From: Anaerolinea sp. | Lineage (GTDB): Bacteria > Chloroflexota > Anaerolineae > Anaerolineales > Villigracilaceae | NCBI GenBank assembly: GCA_020720965.1 | Contig: DYNS01000005.1 | Coordinates: forward strand, 1-26,292 | DNA: 26,292 nucleotides | Direction of reading: 5' to 3' | In this document: one piece after another, positions 13,461 to 21,464 of the stretch | Layout of the letters: each line of letters starts with the position of its first letter | Numbering within the stretch: position 1 is the stretch's first letter | The notes under the pieces: model-generated | Seen by the model: the letters and a program-made list of their open reading frames with translations, nothing else | Database searches by the model: none | What the model was told of the DNA's origin: nothing | Position numbers and translations under genes: made by a program

Positions 13461-13847
13461 TTACTTCTTCGTACCGCGCCGACGTCCACGCCCGGCAACA
13501 GTCTTCTTAGGACCTTTGCGAGTGCGGGAGTTGGTGCGCGTCCGTTGGCCATTAACAGGCAGGTTGCGGCGGTGTCGCATCCCACGATAACAGCCGATTT
13601 CAATCAATCGCTTGATGTTCAGTTGTTCTTCGCGGCGCAGGTCGCCTTCCAGCGTGTAATGCTTGGAAATATATTCACGCAAAGCAGCTACTTCTGCTTC
13701 GGTTAAGTCTTTGATGCGTGTATCGGGATTGATTTTGGTTTCCGCCAAGATGACGTGCGAGCGGGTTAAACCAATACCGTAGAGATAGGTCAAACCAATC
13801 TCTACACGCTTATTGCGAGGGAGGTCAATACCTTCAATACGAGCCAT
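13461..13847 (-). CDS. rpsM: 30S ribosomal protein S13
   Basis: The protein is 128 residues and opens MARIEGIDLPRNKRVEIGLT. S13 sits in the head of the small subunit, contacts P-site tRNA through its basic tail (GRGRRRGTKK) and forms inter-subunit bridges. The middle CYRGMRHRRNLPVNGQRT is diagnostic. It follows rpmJ by 5 bp, so the two are probably translated together. Confidence 0.98.
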   Translation of the reverse strand: MARIEGIDLPRNKRVEIGLTYLYGIGLTRSHVILAETKINPDTRIKDLTEAEVAALREYISKHYTLEGDLRREEQLNIKRLIEIGCYRGMRHRRNLPVNGQRTRTNSRTRKGPKKTVAGRGRRRGTKK

Positions 13848-13852
13848 ATTTT

Positions 13853-13966
13853 TTACCCTTGTCGCTGCTTATGCTTGGGGTTTTCGCAGATGACAAATAA
13901 TCTGCCATTGCGTTTGACGACTTTGCACTTGGCGCAACGTTTTCGAATGGATGGTGAGACTTTCAT
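13853..13966 (-). CDS. rpmJ: 50S ribosomal protein L36 (zinc-ribbon form)
   Basis: This is a 37-residue gene. It reads MKVSPSIRKRCAKC and continues to KHKQRQG, then TAA. The four zinc ligands C11, C14, C27 and H32 are all present, so it is the zinc-dependent paralogue type. L36 stabilises 23S rRNA junctions late in assembly. It lies between map and rpsM, where infA would normally also be found. A promoter candidate lies 54 bp upstream. Confidence 0.97.
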   Translation of the reverse strand: MKVSPSIRKRCAKCKVVKRNGRLFVICENPKHKQRQG

Positions 13967-14019
13967 AGTTGCCTTTCTTCTTCAGTATGACACAATAAGT
14001 GCCTGTACCCGAAGTTCTG

Positions 14020-14048
14020 ATTATACTTGTTACTGTTTATTTCGTCTA
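14020..14048 (-). promoter_or_regulatory. Internal promoter ahead of rpmJ
   Basis: On the - strand TAGACG (14043-14048, four of six bases of TTGACA) is followed by a 17-bp spacer and a perfect TATAAT (14020-14025). The predicted start near 14013 gives a leader of about 47 nt for rpmJ. The 104-bp map-rpmJ spacer is AT-richer than its surroundings and has no gene. This would drive rpmJ-rpsM-rpsK-rpsD-rpoA-rplQ and onward separately from the S10/spc part. Confidence 0.68.
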
Positions 14049-14070
14049 GCACTTGAGCATTTTTAGCGTC

Positions 14071-14844
14071 TCACTGGACAGTCAGGATGAGGGGGTCTCC
14101 TTCGGTAACGGCGACACTGTGTTCGTGATGCGCCGTTAGTGAGCCGTCTGCTGATGCTACAGTCCACTTGTCTTTAAGAACTTTCGTCTTGTGCGTACCA
14201 ATCAAAACCATTGGTTCAAGCGCGATGACCATTCCTGGGCGGAGCGGTACGCCGGTGCCGGGTTTGCCATAGTTGGGAACCTGTGGACCTTCGTGCATTT
14301 GCCGTCCTACGCCATGACCTGTATATTCGCGCACTACATGGTAGCCATGGCTTTCTACGTATTGCTGTATCGCGGCAGAGATGTCGCCAGTGCGGTTTCC
14401 TGCTCGCATTTGGGCAATCCCTGCATAAAGAGCCTGTTCGGTAACTTGCAGAAGCATTTGGGCTTTGGGAGAAAGTTCTCCTACGCCCGCGCTAAATGCC
14501 GAGTCGGCAACATAGCCTTCAAAAAAAGTTCCGCAATCCACCGATACAAGGTCGCCCTCTTTGAGTTTACGGGTTGGGCTTGGTATCCCGTGTACCAACT
14601 CGTCGTTAATGCTGACGGTGATGGAGTTGGGGAAGGGTGGGTAGCCGTAACCTTTGAAGGGCGATACAGCGCCATGTTTCTTCAGCACTTCCTCGGCAGC
14701 CGCGTCGAGGTCAGCCGTTGAAACATTGGGTTTGAGTAGGTCACGAACTGTGGCGAGCACAGTAGCGTTAATCCGTCCGGCTTCGCGCATAATAGCAATC
14801 TCTGCCGGGGTTTTGATGTTAATTTGGCGTGCCCAGTCCGTCAT
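14071..14844 (-). CDS. map: Methionine aminopeptidase, type I
   Basis: This enzyme removes the initiator methionine from nascent proteins at the ribosome. The protein is 257 residues, the length of the catalytic domain without extension. All five metal ligands of the pita-bread fold can be placed: D103 (VDCG), D114 (ADSAF), H177 (GHGVGR), E210 (ALEPM) and E241 (HEHS). H85 in ELVHGIP is the substrate-binding histidine. It follows adk by 16 bp, in the standard secY-adk-map order. Confidence 0.97.
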   Translation of the reverse strand: MTDWARQINIKTPAEIAIMREAGRINATVLATVRDLLKPNVSTADLDAAAEEVLKKHGAVSPFKGYGYPPFPNSITVSINDELVHGIPSPTRKLKEGDLVSVDCGTFFEGYVADSAFSAGVGELSPKAQMLLQVTEQALYAGIAQMRAGNRTGDISAAIQQYVESHGYHVVREYTGHGVGRQMHEGPQVPNYGKPGTGVPLRPGMVIALEPMVLIGTHKTKVLKDKWTVASADGSLTAHHEHSVAVTEGDPLILTVQ

Positions 14845-14860
14845 TCGATTATCACTTTTG

Positions 14861-15526
14861 TTATTCTTCTTCAGCCTGCCGCTTGAGAACTTCCATCAGG
14901 TGAGCGGATACGTCACCGATGGGGGCAAAGCCGTTGATTTCTGCGAGGATGCCCCGGTTCTTGTAGTAGTCGATGAGCGGGGCAGTTTGTTCGCGGTAGA
15001 CTTCAATGCGGTGCATGACTGTTTCGGCTTTATCATCGTCTCGCTGATAGAGTTCCGAGCCGTCTATGTCGCAAACCCCGGTTTTTTGGGGCGGGTTGAA
15101 GCGCTCGTGAAAGATGTGACCAGCAGCGCGGCATGTCCAGCGCCCTGCCAATCTTTCTATCAGTACTTCGGTCGGGGCGGTGATGAAAGGGACAAGATTG
15201 ACCCTGCCGCCAAAGTGTTTGAGCATCGCATCAAGAGCGTCTGCCTGAGCAGGAGTGCGAGGGAAGCCGTCTAAAATGGCGCCCGCCACGCAATCCGGGC
15301 GAGAGAAACGCTCTTGTATCATGGCGATGGTTACATCGTCCGGGACAAGTTCTCCCTTGCTGATGAAGGTTTGAGCCACTTTTCCCATGTCCGTTCCGGT
15401 GCGGATGTTTTCTCGAAAGATGTCACCGGATGAGATGTGAGGCAACCCAAATTCTGCTGCCAGCACTTTTGCCTGCGTACCCTTGCCTGCCCCCGGAGGA
15501 CCGAGAAGTACGATGTAAATGGGCAT
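14861..15526 (-). CDS. adk: Adenylate kinase with incomplete zinc-LID motif
   Basis: This enzyme equilibrates ATP + AMP with 2 ADP. The protein is 221 residues, the long LID-containing form. The P-loop is GPPGAGKGT (9-17), the AMP site includes SSGDIFREN (32-40) and DGFPRT (86-91), and the LID spans about 128-165, ending YQRDDD. Zinc-type LIDs carry four cysteines; here they are C132, A135, C152 and D155, so two are replaced. H137 nearby could substitute. Whether zinc still binds is unclear. It lies 13 bp after secY, and in this cluster it is a housekeeping passenger. Confidence 0.97.
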   Translation of the reverse strand: MPIYIVLLGPPGAGKGTQAKVLAAEFGLPHISSGDIFRENIRTGTDMGKVAQTFISKGELVPDDVTIAMIQERFSRPDCVAGAILDGFPRTPAQADALDAMLKHFGGRVNLVPFITAPTEVLIERLAGRWTCRAAGHIFHERFNPPQKTGVCDIDGSELYQRDDDKAETVMHRIEVYREQTAPLIDYYKNRGILAEINGFAPIGDVSAHLMEVLKRQAEEE

Positions 15527-15539
15527 CTCTATTCACCTT

Positions 15540-16904
15540 TTAGCGTACCAAAATTGAATCTTGATAGCCGTGTAGTTTAAGTTCTGCTTCGATGGTCGAG
15601 AAGGTTTCGCGCACAACACCTACCACAATCAACAGCCCGGAAGAGGAAACGAGGAAGATATTGGTTGCACCTGCGCTCTGCCCCATCCCCAAGCCCTGTA
15701 ATAACAGGTTGAGAATGAAAGGGAGGATAGCGACAAGCCCAAGAAAAAGTGCGCCAGGGAGGGTGATGCGGCGCTGAACGCGGGTGAGGTACCGCTGCGT
15801 GGGTGCGCCGCGATTAACGCCAGGGATTTGAGCACCAACACGCTTGAGGTTGTCGCCGTAGTTCTGCTGGGTAAACAATACATCGGTGTAGAAGAAGGTC
15901 AGGACAACGACCATCACAAAGTAGGTTATCCAGTAAGTGGCAGAATCGCCGCCAAAGGTGGTTTGCACGCCTCGAGCAAATTGATAGTAGGAGGCGGTTG
16001 GGTCAGTGGCAAAGTAACTGGCAAGAATGGCGGGGAATTGCAGAATGGCGCTGGCGAAGATGAGCGGTATCATGCCCGCCATGTTGACCTTGAGGGGCAG
16101 GGATGCCTTGACCGGCATGGACATGCGGTTGCCTACACGCCGTCCGGGGTACATTACCGGAACATTACGCTGACCCTGTTGGACATAGACGATGGCAAAG
16201 ACCGTGAGGACGATGACAACGACCATGAGGGCAAGCATGAACCAGCGATTTTGGTCATCCAACAAAATGGCGTACAGGTTGGAGGGCATCTGCGCCACAA
16301 TGCCAGCGAAGATGATGAGCGAAAGCCCCTGACCGCGAATCCCATATTCCGAGATGAGTTCTCCCAGCCAAATGGCAAACATGGTTCCCGCCATCATCGC
16401 CAAAAGGGCGGTGAGGGATGGCAAAATTTGCGCGCCGCTAAAGCCAAAATCGAGAATCGGCTGACCGGGGGAGAAAGAGTTGAAGATGTTAATCTGACCA
16501 ATGGCAGAAAGAGCCGCCATCGGGACGGTCAGATAGTAGGTCCACCTTTCCATCTCCTTGCGCCCTTCGGTCGGGTTATCTTCCATGCGTTTTTGCAAGG
16601 CAGGGATGATGGGAACGAGCAGTTGGATGATGATTTGGGCAGTAATGTATGGATACACGCCCATAGAAAGGAGAGAGAAGCGAGACACCGTACCGCCGGA
16701 GAGCAAGTCCAGAATGCCGAAGAAGTTGCCACCCTGGTTGGCAAGAGTCGCCCGCAACGCTTCAAGCGCTGCGGGGTCAATTCCGGGGACGGGTACATTC
16801 GCCGCAAGACGATATATCACCAGCAAAAGCAGGGTGATGAGTAACATGCGGCGAATATCTTCCGATTTCCACAAGTAACGCCAGGCAGACCAGGAGTTTT
16901 TCAT
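15540..16904 (-). CDS. secY: Protein translocase subunit SecY
   Basis: SecY is the pore of the Sec translocon in the cytoplasmic membrane and works with SecE, SecG and SecA. The protein is 454 residues with about ten hydrophobic segments. Characteristic parts are the first transmembrane entry LVIYRLAANVPVPGID, the LLSGGTVSRFSLLSMGVYPYITAQII plug/TM2 region (key residues SGG and YI), and the cytoplasmic loop with GNRMSMPVKASLPLKVN. It is the usual last member of the spc group, 20 bp after rplO. Confidence 0.98.
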   Translation of the reverse strand: MKNSWSAWRYLWKSEDIRRMLLITLLLLVIYRLAANVPVPGIDPAALEALRATLANQGGNFFGILDLLSGGTVSRFSLLSMGVYPYITAQIIIQLLVPIIPALQKRMEDNPTEGRKEMERWTYYLTVPMAALSAIGQINIFNSFSPGQPILDFGFSGAQILPSLTALLAMMAGTMFAIWLGELISEYGIRGQGLSLIIFAGIVAQMPSNLYAILLDDQNRWFMLALMVVVIVLTVFAIVYVQQGQRNVPVMYPGRRVGNRMSMPVKASLPLKVNMAGMIPLIFASAILQFPAILASYFATDPTASYYQFARGVQTTFGGDSATYWITYFVMVVVLTFFYTDVLFTQQNYGDNLKRVGAQIPGVNRGAPTQRYLTRVQRRITLPGALFLGLVAILPFILNLLLQGLGMGQSAGATNIFLVSSSGLLIVVGVVRETFSTIEAELKLHGYQDSILVR

Positions 16905-16924
16905 GTGATAGGTCTCCCTGGTGA

Positions 16925-17380
16925 CTACCCTTCAATCAGTTCTACCGAGCCGCCAGCGGCTTCGATTTTGCTTTTTGCGCCAGCAGAGACGCGATGCACC
17001 CGCACGTTCAGGGGGACGGTCATCTCTCCGCGCCCCAAAAGTACGATAGGGTTGCGCGGGTCGCGCAGGAGACGGGCACCAGCCAGGGCTTCCGGGCTTA
17101 CGAGCGCGCCAGATTGGAAAACGCTCAGTTGGTCCAGGTTGACTTCATTGTATTCAACCTGAAAAGGTGGCGTAAAGCCTTCACCGCGCATAAAGGGCAG
17201 GCGGCGGAAGAAGGGCAGGTTGCCACCCTGACGGTAGAGGTGACCCTCTTCGCCAGAACGCGAACCCGCGCCCTTGGTACCGCGCCCGGCAGTTTTACCC
17301 TGCCCGGCAGAAATGCCGCGCCCGACTCGCTTGCGCTCTTTTTTTGCGCCGGGGTTGGGGGTTAAGTCGTGGAGTTTCAT
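16925..17380 (-). CDS. rplO: 50S ribosomal protein L15
   Basis: The protein is 151 residues. The N-terminal half is the extended glycine- and arginine-rich arm (KKERKRVGRGISAGQGKTAG) that threads through 23S rRNA; the C-terminal globular domain runs from about 75. The FFRRLPFMRGEGF segment is typical. It follows rpmD by 8 bp and precedes secY by 20 bp, the conserved order. Confidence 0.98.
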   Translation of the reverse strand: MKLHDLTPNPGAKKERKRVGRGISAGQGKTAGRGTKGAGSRSGEEGHLYRQGGNLPFFRRLPFMRGEGFTPPFQVEYNEVNLDQLSVFQSGALVSPEALAGARLLRDPRNPIVLLGRGEMTVPLNVRVHRVSAGAKSKIEAAGGSVELIEG

Positions 17381-17388
17381 TGTTTTTC

Positions 17389-17583
17389 CTACTCTTCAAT
17401 CTTCACGAGGTGAATAACAGCGGTTATCATGCCGCGCAAAGCGGGGGTGTCTTCGTGCTCAATCGTTTGATGAACGCGGCGCAACCCCAGGGCTTTTACG
17501 GTGCGTTTTTGGGGTTCGGGGAAGCCGATGGGGCTTTTGACCAGAGTAACGCGCAGCGTTTTGGGTTCGGTTTGGTTAGCCAT
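17389..17583 (-). CDS. rpmD: 50S ribosomal protein L30
   Basis: The protein is 64 residues, normal for bacterial L30. It shows LRVTLVKSPIGFPEPQKRTVKALGLRR (key residues KSPIG and LGLRR) and the downstream VHQTIEHEDTPALRGMI. Its ATG at 17583 lies upstream of the rpsE stop (17576-17578), giving an 8-nt overlap. Translation is therefore probably coupled to rpsE. Confidence 0.97.
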   Translation of the reverse strand: MANQTEPKTLRVTLVKSPIGFPEPQKRTVKALGLRRVHQTIEHEDTPALRGMITAVIHLVKIEE

Positions 17584-18112
17584 GTTTTCTCCGTTCCCAG
17601 AAGGGCATCAAATCTTCTACGGGCTTTCCGCGCCGGGCGGCTTCCACCGCAGGCGATTTCAGGCTGTCTAAAGCCTGGAAGGTCGCCATAACGACGTTAA
17701 GCACATTGGCGGAGCCGAGGGATTTGGTGAGAATATCGCGCACGCCTGCCGCTTCGAGAACAGCACGCACGCCGCCTGCGGCGATAACGCCTGTTCCCGG
17801 GGAAGCCGGTTTGAGGAGGATTCGCGCACCGGCAACCCGCCCAATGACTTCGTGAGGGATGGTTGTTCCCATGGTGAAGACTTTGCGCATGTCTTTGCGG
17901 GCGCGGTCTGTGGCTTTACGCATGGCATCTGGCACGGCGTTGGCTTTGCCTACGCCCATGCCAATTTTGCCATGACCATCGCCAATGACAACGGTAACGC
18001 GGAAGCGGAAGCGGCGACCGCCTTTAACAACTTTGGCAACGCGGGCAATTTCAATGACGCGCTCGTCGAGCTGTTCTTGGGTATCAAAATCTTGCATTTC
18101 GTGTTCTGACAT
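17576..18112 (-). CDS. rpsE: 30S ribosomal protein S5
   Basis: S5 helps decoding fidelity and the mRNA helicase activity of the entry site. The assigned product is 178 residues. It has the N-terminal double-stranded RNA-binding domain with VVKGGRRFRFRVTVVIGDG and the C-terminal S5 domain with LKPASPGTGVIAGG-like residues (here ASPGTGVIAAGGVRAV). I chose ATG at 18112 because GGAG lies 6 nt upstream; a GTG at 18124 would add four residues but contains that binding site. Confidence 0.97.
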   Translation of the reverse strand: MSEHEMQDFDTQEQLDERVIEIARVAKVVKGGRRFRFRVTVVIGDGHGKIGMGVGKANAVPDAMRKATDRARKDMRKVFTMGTTIPHEVIGRVAGARILLKPASPGTGVIAAGGVRAVLEAAGVRDILTKSLGSANVLNVVMATFQALDSLKSPAVEAARRGKPVEDLMPFWERRKHG

Positions 18113-18130
18113 AGCGTTCTCCACACAGCC

Positions 18131-18496
18131 TTAGAATTTCAGCCCGCCATCGCGTGCGCCATCCGCCAGGGCTTTGACACGACCCATGTAGCGGAAACCG
18201 CCCCGGTCGAAGACTACAGTCTCAATGCCTTTGGCTTTTGCACGTTCCGCAACAGTTTTACCAACCAGGTTGGCTTGTTCCGACTTCTTCATGCCTGCCA
18301 GCTGGGTGCGAAGTTCAGCATCGATGCTGGAGGCGGAAGCAAGGGTGTTGCCATCGACATCGTCGATGACTTGGGCGTAGATTTCGCTGATGCTGCGAAA
18401 GACGCTCAGGCGGGGGCATTCGGGGGTGCCAAAAATTTTCTTGCGAACCCGCAAATGGCGTTTTTGGCGGCTCGCAGCACGGTTATTGGTAGCCAT
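18131..18496 (-). CDS. rplR: 50S ribosomal protein L18
   Basis: The protein is 121 residues. L18 binds 5S rRNA with L5 and L25 in the central protuberance. The basic N-terminus (RQKRHLRVRKKIFGT), RLSVFRSISEIYAQVIDD and the ending FDRGGFRYMGRVKALADGAR are family signatures. It lies 3 bp after rplF and 18 bp before rpsE. Confidence 0.98.
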   Translation of the reverse strand: MATNNRAASRQKRHLRVRKKIFGTPECPRLSVFRSISEIYAQVIDDVDGNTLASASSIDAELRTQLAGMKKSEQANLVGKTVAERAKAKGIETVVFDRGGFRYMGRVKALADGARDGGLKF

Positions 18497-18499
18497 AGG

Positions 18500-19048
18500 T
18501 TACTTCTTCCCTTTCCCAGATTTACCGGCTTTGCGGCGAATCTTTTCGCCCAGGTAGTGCAGACCTTTGCCGAGGTAGGGTTCTACCGGGCGCACGGCGC
18601 GAATTTCGGAGGCAGTTTGCCCAACGACTTCTTTGTCGTAGCCGAGCACTTTGATTTGGCGGGTTTTCAGGTCTACTTCAAAGGAGATGCCTTGGGGCGG
18701 TTCTACTTTGATGGGGTGTGAGTAGCCCATGTGCAGTACCAGGGTGGGACCGCTCATTTCGGCGCGATAGCCTACGCCGTCCCATTCCAGAATACGCTCA
18801 AAGCCGCTGCTCACGCCGCGAACCATGTTATTGAGAACTGCGCGAGTTGTGCCGTGTAGGGCACGCTCGGCAGGGTTGTCGGAGCGGCGGGTGATGGTGA
18901 TTTGGCTGTTTTCCAGGGCAATATCGATGAGCGGGGAGAATGCCCGCTGCATTTGGCCCTTGGGACCTTTCACTTTCACGTCGCTACCGCTCAGTTCCAC
19001 CTGCACACCGGCAGGGACGGCAATCGGTAAACGTCCAATACGAGACAC
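18500..19048 (-). CDS. rplF: 50S ribosomal protein L6
   Basis: The protein is 182 residues with the usual two repeated alpha/beta domains (about 1-80 and 81-175). It opens MSRIGRLPIAVPAGV and carries VKGPKGQM, then the C-terminal signature VRPVEPYLGKGLHYLGEKIRR, which contacts the sarcin-ricin region near the factor-binding site. It lies 11 bp after rpsH. Confidence 0.98.
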   Translation of the reverse strand: MSRIGRLPIAVPAGVQVELSGSDVKVKGPKGQMQRAFSPLIDIALENSQITITRRSDNPAERALHGTTRAVLNNMVRGVSSGFERILEWDGVGYRAEMSGPTLVLHMGYSHPIKVEPPQGISFEVDLKTRQIKVLGYDKEVVGQTASEIRAVRPVEPYLGKGLHYLGEKIRRKAGKSGKGKK

Positions 19049-19059
19049 AGCAATCCTCC

Positions 19060-19473
19060 TTACCAGACTTTACACAGGATTTCGCCGCCAACGCCAAGTT
19101 GGCGCGCACGCTGTCCCGTCATAATGCCTTTGGGCGTAGAGAGAATTGCAACACCCATCCCGGCGAGTACCCAGGGAATATCCTGTTTCTTGGTGTAAAC
19201 ACGGCGACCCGGGCGGCTTACACGGACGATGCCGGAAAGTACCGGTTTACGCTCGCGGCGTTCGCCAATGTATTTGATTTTGACGCGCAGGACTTTTTGC
19301 CCTGGGGTTTCGCCATCGGCTACTTCATACGACTCGATGTAGCCTTCTTCTTTTAAGATTTTGGCAATTTCCGCTTTCAGGTTGGAATGCGGCATTGCAA
19401 CAAAGGGCTGACCAATGGAAACGCCATTGCGAATTCGGGTCAGCATATCAGCAATCGGATCTGTAACGCTCAT
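19060..19473 (-). CDS. rpsH: 30S ribosomal protein S8
   Basis: The protein is 137 residues. S8 is a primary binder of the 16S central domain and, in E. coli, the translational repressor of the spc operon. The start MSVTDPIADMLTRIRNG and the segment YTKKQDIPWVLAGMGVAILSTPKG (key residues IP and GMGVAILST) are diagnostic. It follows rpsN by 19 bp. I could not identify an S8-binding mimic in the rplX-rplE region. Confidence 0.98.
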   Translation of the reverse strand: MSVTDPIADMLTRIRNGVSIGQPFVAMPHSNLKAEIAKILKEEGYIESYEVADGETPGQKVLRVKIKYIGERRERKPVLSGIVRVSRPGRRVYTKKQDIPWVLAGMGVAILSTPKGIMTGQRARQLGVGGEILCKVW

Positions 19474-19492
19474 TTAAGCACCTCCACCCGGT

Positions 19493-19675
19493 TTACCAGG
19501 ACGACTTTACGACACCGGGAATTTTTCCTTCCAGGGCCAATTCACGGAAGCAAATCCGGCACAAGCCAAAGCGACGGATATAGCCGCGCGGGCGACCGCA
19601 GCGGTTGCAGCGATTACGCACGCGAGTGGGGTACTTGCGGCGCTCTTCACGGTAGGTCATGCACTTCTTCGCCAT
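19493..19675 (-). CDS. rpsN: 30S ribosomal protein S14, type Z
   Basis: This is a 60-residue short zinc-dependent S14. The zinc ligands are C23, C26, C39 and C42 (CNRC and CRIC). The tail ELALEGKIPGVVKSSW is typical. The longer, zinc-free S14 paralogue is not in this window. It lies 3 bp after rplE, in the standard rplE-rpsN-rpsH order. Confidence 0.98.
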   Translation of the reverse strand: MAKKCMTYREERRKYPTRVRNRCNRCGRPRGYIRRFGLCRICFRELALEGKIPGVVKSSW

Positions 19676-19678
19676 ATG

Positions 19679-20224
19679 TTATGCTTCCTTCCTGAAAGGC
19701 ATACCAAGGAACTTGAGCATGGCACGCGAGTGTTCGTCATTGGTCGCGGTTGTGACAACCGTAATTTCCATGCCACGCAGTTTGTCAATTTTGTCGTATT
19801 CAATTTCCGGAAAAATCAACTGGTCGCGTAAACCCAAGGTGTAGTTGCCGCGTCCGTCAAAAGCATCCGGAGATACGCCTCGGAAGTCGCGCACGCGGGG
19901 CAGAGCGATGTTGATGAGGCGGTCGAGGAACGCCCACATCCGTTCACCGCGCAGGGTGACTTTTGCGCCAATGATGCGACCTTCACGCAGTTTGAAGTTG
20001 GCAATGCTTTTGCGTGCTTTGGTCTGAATAGGTTTCTGCCCGGTAATGGTAGTCAGGTCGGTTACGGCGGCTTCGAGGGCTTTGGCGTTGTCCATCGCTT
20101 CACCGAGACCGATATTGACAACAACTTTCTGAATGCGCGGGATTTCCATCACATTCCGGTAGCTGAATTCCTTTTGCAGGGCGGGAACAACTTCGTTTTT
20201 GTATTGTTCTTGCATTTTGTTCAT
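19679..20224 (-). CDS. rplE: 50S ribosomal protein L5
   Basis: The protein is 181 residues. L5 binds 5S rRNA and contacts P-site tRNA. The NVMEIPRIQKVVVNIGLGEA stretch and the region RLINIALPRVRDFRGV are diagnostic, and the C-terminus ends with the MLKFLGMPF motif. ATG 20224 is used with AGGAG 10 nt upstream; ATG 20215 is an alternative. It lies 28 bp after rplX. Confidence 0.98.
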   Translation of the reverse strand: MNKMQEQYKNEVVPALQKEFSYRNVMEIPRIQKVVVNIGLGEAMDNAKALEAAVTDLTTITGQKPIQTKARKSIANFKLREGRIIGAKVTLRGERMWAFLDRLINIALPRVRDFRGVSPDAFDGRGNYTLGLRDQLIFPEIEYDKIDKLRGMEITVVTTATNDEHSRAMLKFLGMPFRKEA

Positions 20225-20252
20225 AAGTTTTGCTCTCCTGTCCAGGCTGCGC

Positions 20253-20585
20253 CTAGTCTATGAGCGCCTGGCAGTGCTTGCAAACGCGGTGCGCTCCGCT
20301 TTCATCGCGGGAGACGCCTACCCGGGTGGCTTTGTCGCATTTGGGGCAGACAAGCATCACGTTTGAAATGTCCACAGGGGCTTCAAATTTGATGCGTCCG
20401 GGGTTAATATTTCTGCCTTGAGACGTTTGGGTCTGCTTTTGGTGTTTGGTGCGGATGTTGATGCCCTGCACGACCACGCGGCGGTCTTCCCGTTCTACTC
20501 GGATGACTTCTCCGCGCTTGCCTTTGTCTTCAAAACGCCCGCTGATGACTTCAACGGTATCACCTTTACGAATTTTCAAATTCAT
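20253..20585 (-). CDS. rplX: 50S ribosomal protein L24 with zinc-finger-like tail
   Basis: The protein is 110 residues. L24 starts large-subunit assembly and lies near the tunnel exit. The KOW motif is at about 1-35 (KIRKGDTVEVISGRFEDKGKRG). The C-terminal part has paired cysteines C80, C83, C102 and C105, a probable zinc site that many bacterial L24 proteins have and the E. coli protein lacks. It lies 20 bp after rplN. Confidence 0.97.
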   Translation of the reverse strand: MNLKIRKGDTVEVISGRFEDKGKRGEVIRVEREDRRVVVQGINIRTKHQKQTQTSQGRNINPGRIKFEAPVDISNVMLVCPKCDKATRVGVSRDESGAHRVCKHCQALID

Positions 20586-20605
20586 GGCTTCACTCCATCA
20601 CTGAC

Positions 20606-20977
20606 CTAGAGAACTTCAGGGGCCAGCGACACAATCTTCATGAAGCCCTTTTCGCGCAGTTCACGCGCAACGGGTCCGAAGATACGGCTGCCTTTGGGGT
20701 TCTGTCCGTCATTGTCCAAAATAACAGCGGCGTTATCGTCAAAGCGGATGTAGGAGCCGTCTTCGCGCCGCCATTCTTTGGCACAGCGGACGATGACCGC
20801 TTTGACGACTTCGCTTTTCTTTACTGCGCCCTGAGGGGCGGCGGTTTTGACGGTGGCGACTACGATGTCGCCCACTGCGCCGTAACGGCGGGTGGAGCCA
20901 CCCAGAACGTGAATGACCATCAGTTCGCGGGCACCAGAGTTATCTGCCACTTTCAGTCGAGACTCTTGCTGAATCAT
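20606..20977 (-). CDS. rplN: 50S ribosomal protein L14
   Basis: The protein is 123 residues. L14 lies at the subunit interface and is the docking site of the silencing factor RsfS in other bacteria. It opens MIQQESRLKVADNSGARELM and contains GDIVVATVKTAAPQGAVKKSEVVKAVIVR (key residues VKKSEVVKAVIVR), both diagnostic. It lies 2 bp after rpsQ, the classical S10/spc junction, which here has no room for a separate promoter. Confidence 0.98.
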   Translation of the reverse strand: MIQQESRLKVADNSGARELMVIHVLGGSTRRYGAVGDIVVATVKTAAPQGAVKKSEVVKAVIVRCAKEWRREDGSYIRFDDNAAVILDNDGQNPKGSRIFGPVARELREKGFMKIVSLAPEVL

Positions 20978-20979
20978 GG

Positions 20980-21252
20980 TTAAGCCTCCACGCCGCTGTC
21001 TTCGGTCTTGGTTTCACGCTTGACGATGGTTTCTACCACCCAGCGCTTGTCTGCGGAAAGCGGGCGGCTTTCCACAATTTGTACTTCGTCACCAATTTGG
21101 CAACCAAATTCATCGTGCGCCTTAACGCGCTTGGAGCGATGAATGACTTTCTTGTAGACGGGGTGGCGGTACTTGCGGGTAATTTCGACCACCACAGTCT
21201 TTTGCATCTTATTGCTGGTGACGACACCAGTCATGCGACGACGATTATTCAT
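20980..21252 (-). CDS. rpsQ: 30S ribosomal protein S17
   Basis: The protein is 90 residues. It is a primary 16S rRNA-binding protein with an OB fold. The start NNRRRMTGVVTSNKMQKTVVV and the middle HDEFGCQIGDEVQIVESRPLS (key residues GDEV and ESRPLS) are diagnostic. It has an acidic C-terminal tail. It lies 11 bp after rpmC and 2 bp before rplN. Confidence 0.98.
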   Translation of the reverse strand: MNNRRRMTGVVTSNKMQKTVVVEITRKYRHPVYKKVIHRSKRVKAHDEFGCQIGDEVQIVESRPLSADKRWVVETIVKRETKTEDSGVEA

Positions 21253-21263
21253 ACAGCACCTTC

Positions 21264-21461
21264 CTATTCAGTCGCGTTCTGCGCTTCTGCCAAAATAGTC
21301 TCCATCCGGGCTATATCACGGCGAAGCGTGCGCAGACGGCTGGTATCGGTCAATTGGCCTGTCACTTGCTGAAAGCGGAGTTTCATCAACTCTTCGCGGC
21401 TATCAGCAATTTTGGCTTTAATTTCTTGGGGAGCCAGGGCGCGGATTTCTTTAGATTTCAT
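21264..21461 (-). CDS. rpmC: 50S ribosomal protein L29
   Basis: The protein is 65 residues and almost wholly helical. It shows LAPQEIKAKIADSREELMKLRFQ and the following RLRTLRRDIARMETIL. L29 sits at the tunnel exit next to L23, where trigger factor and SRP dock. It lies 3 bp after rplP and 11 bp before rpsQ. Confidence 0.97.
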   Translation of the reverse strand: MKSKEIRALAPQEIKAKIADSREELMKLRFQQVTGQLTDTSRLRTLRRDIARMETILAEAQNATE

Positions 21462-21464
21462 CGC

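Noticed and set aside
15828..16844. 338-codon open frame on + opposite secY
   Set aside because: It is the reverse complement of transmembrane-segment codons, giving a His/Gly/Glu-rich sequence with no family match. SecY is certain on the other strand.
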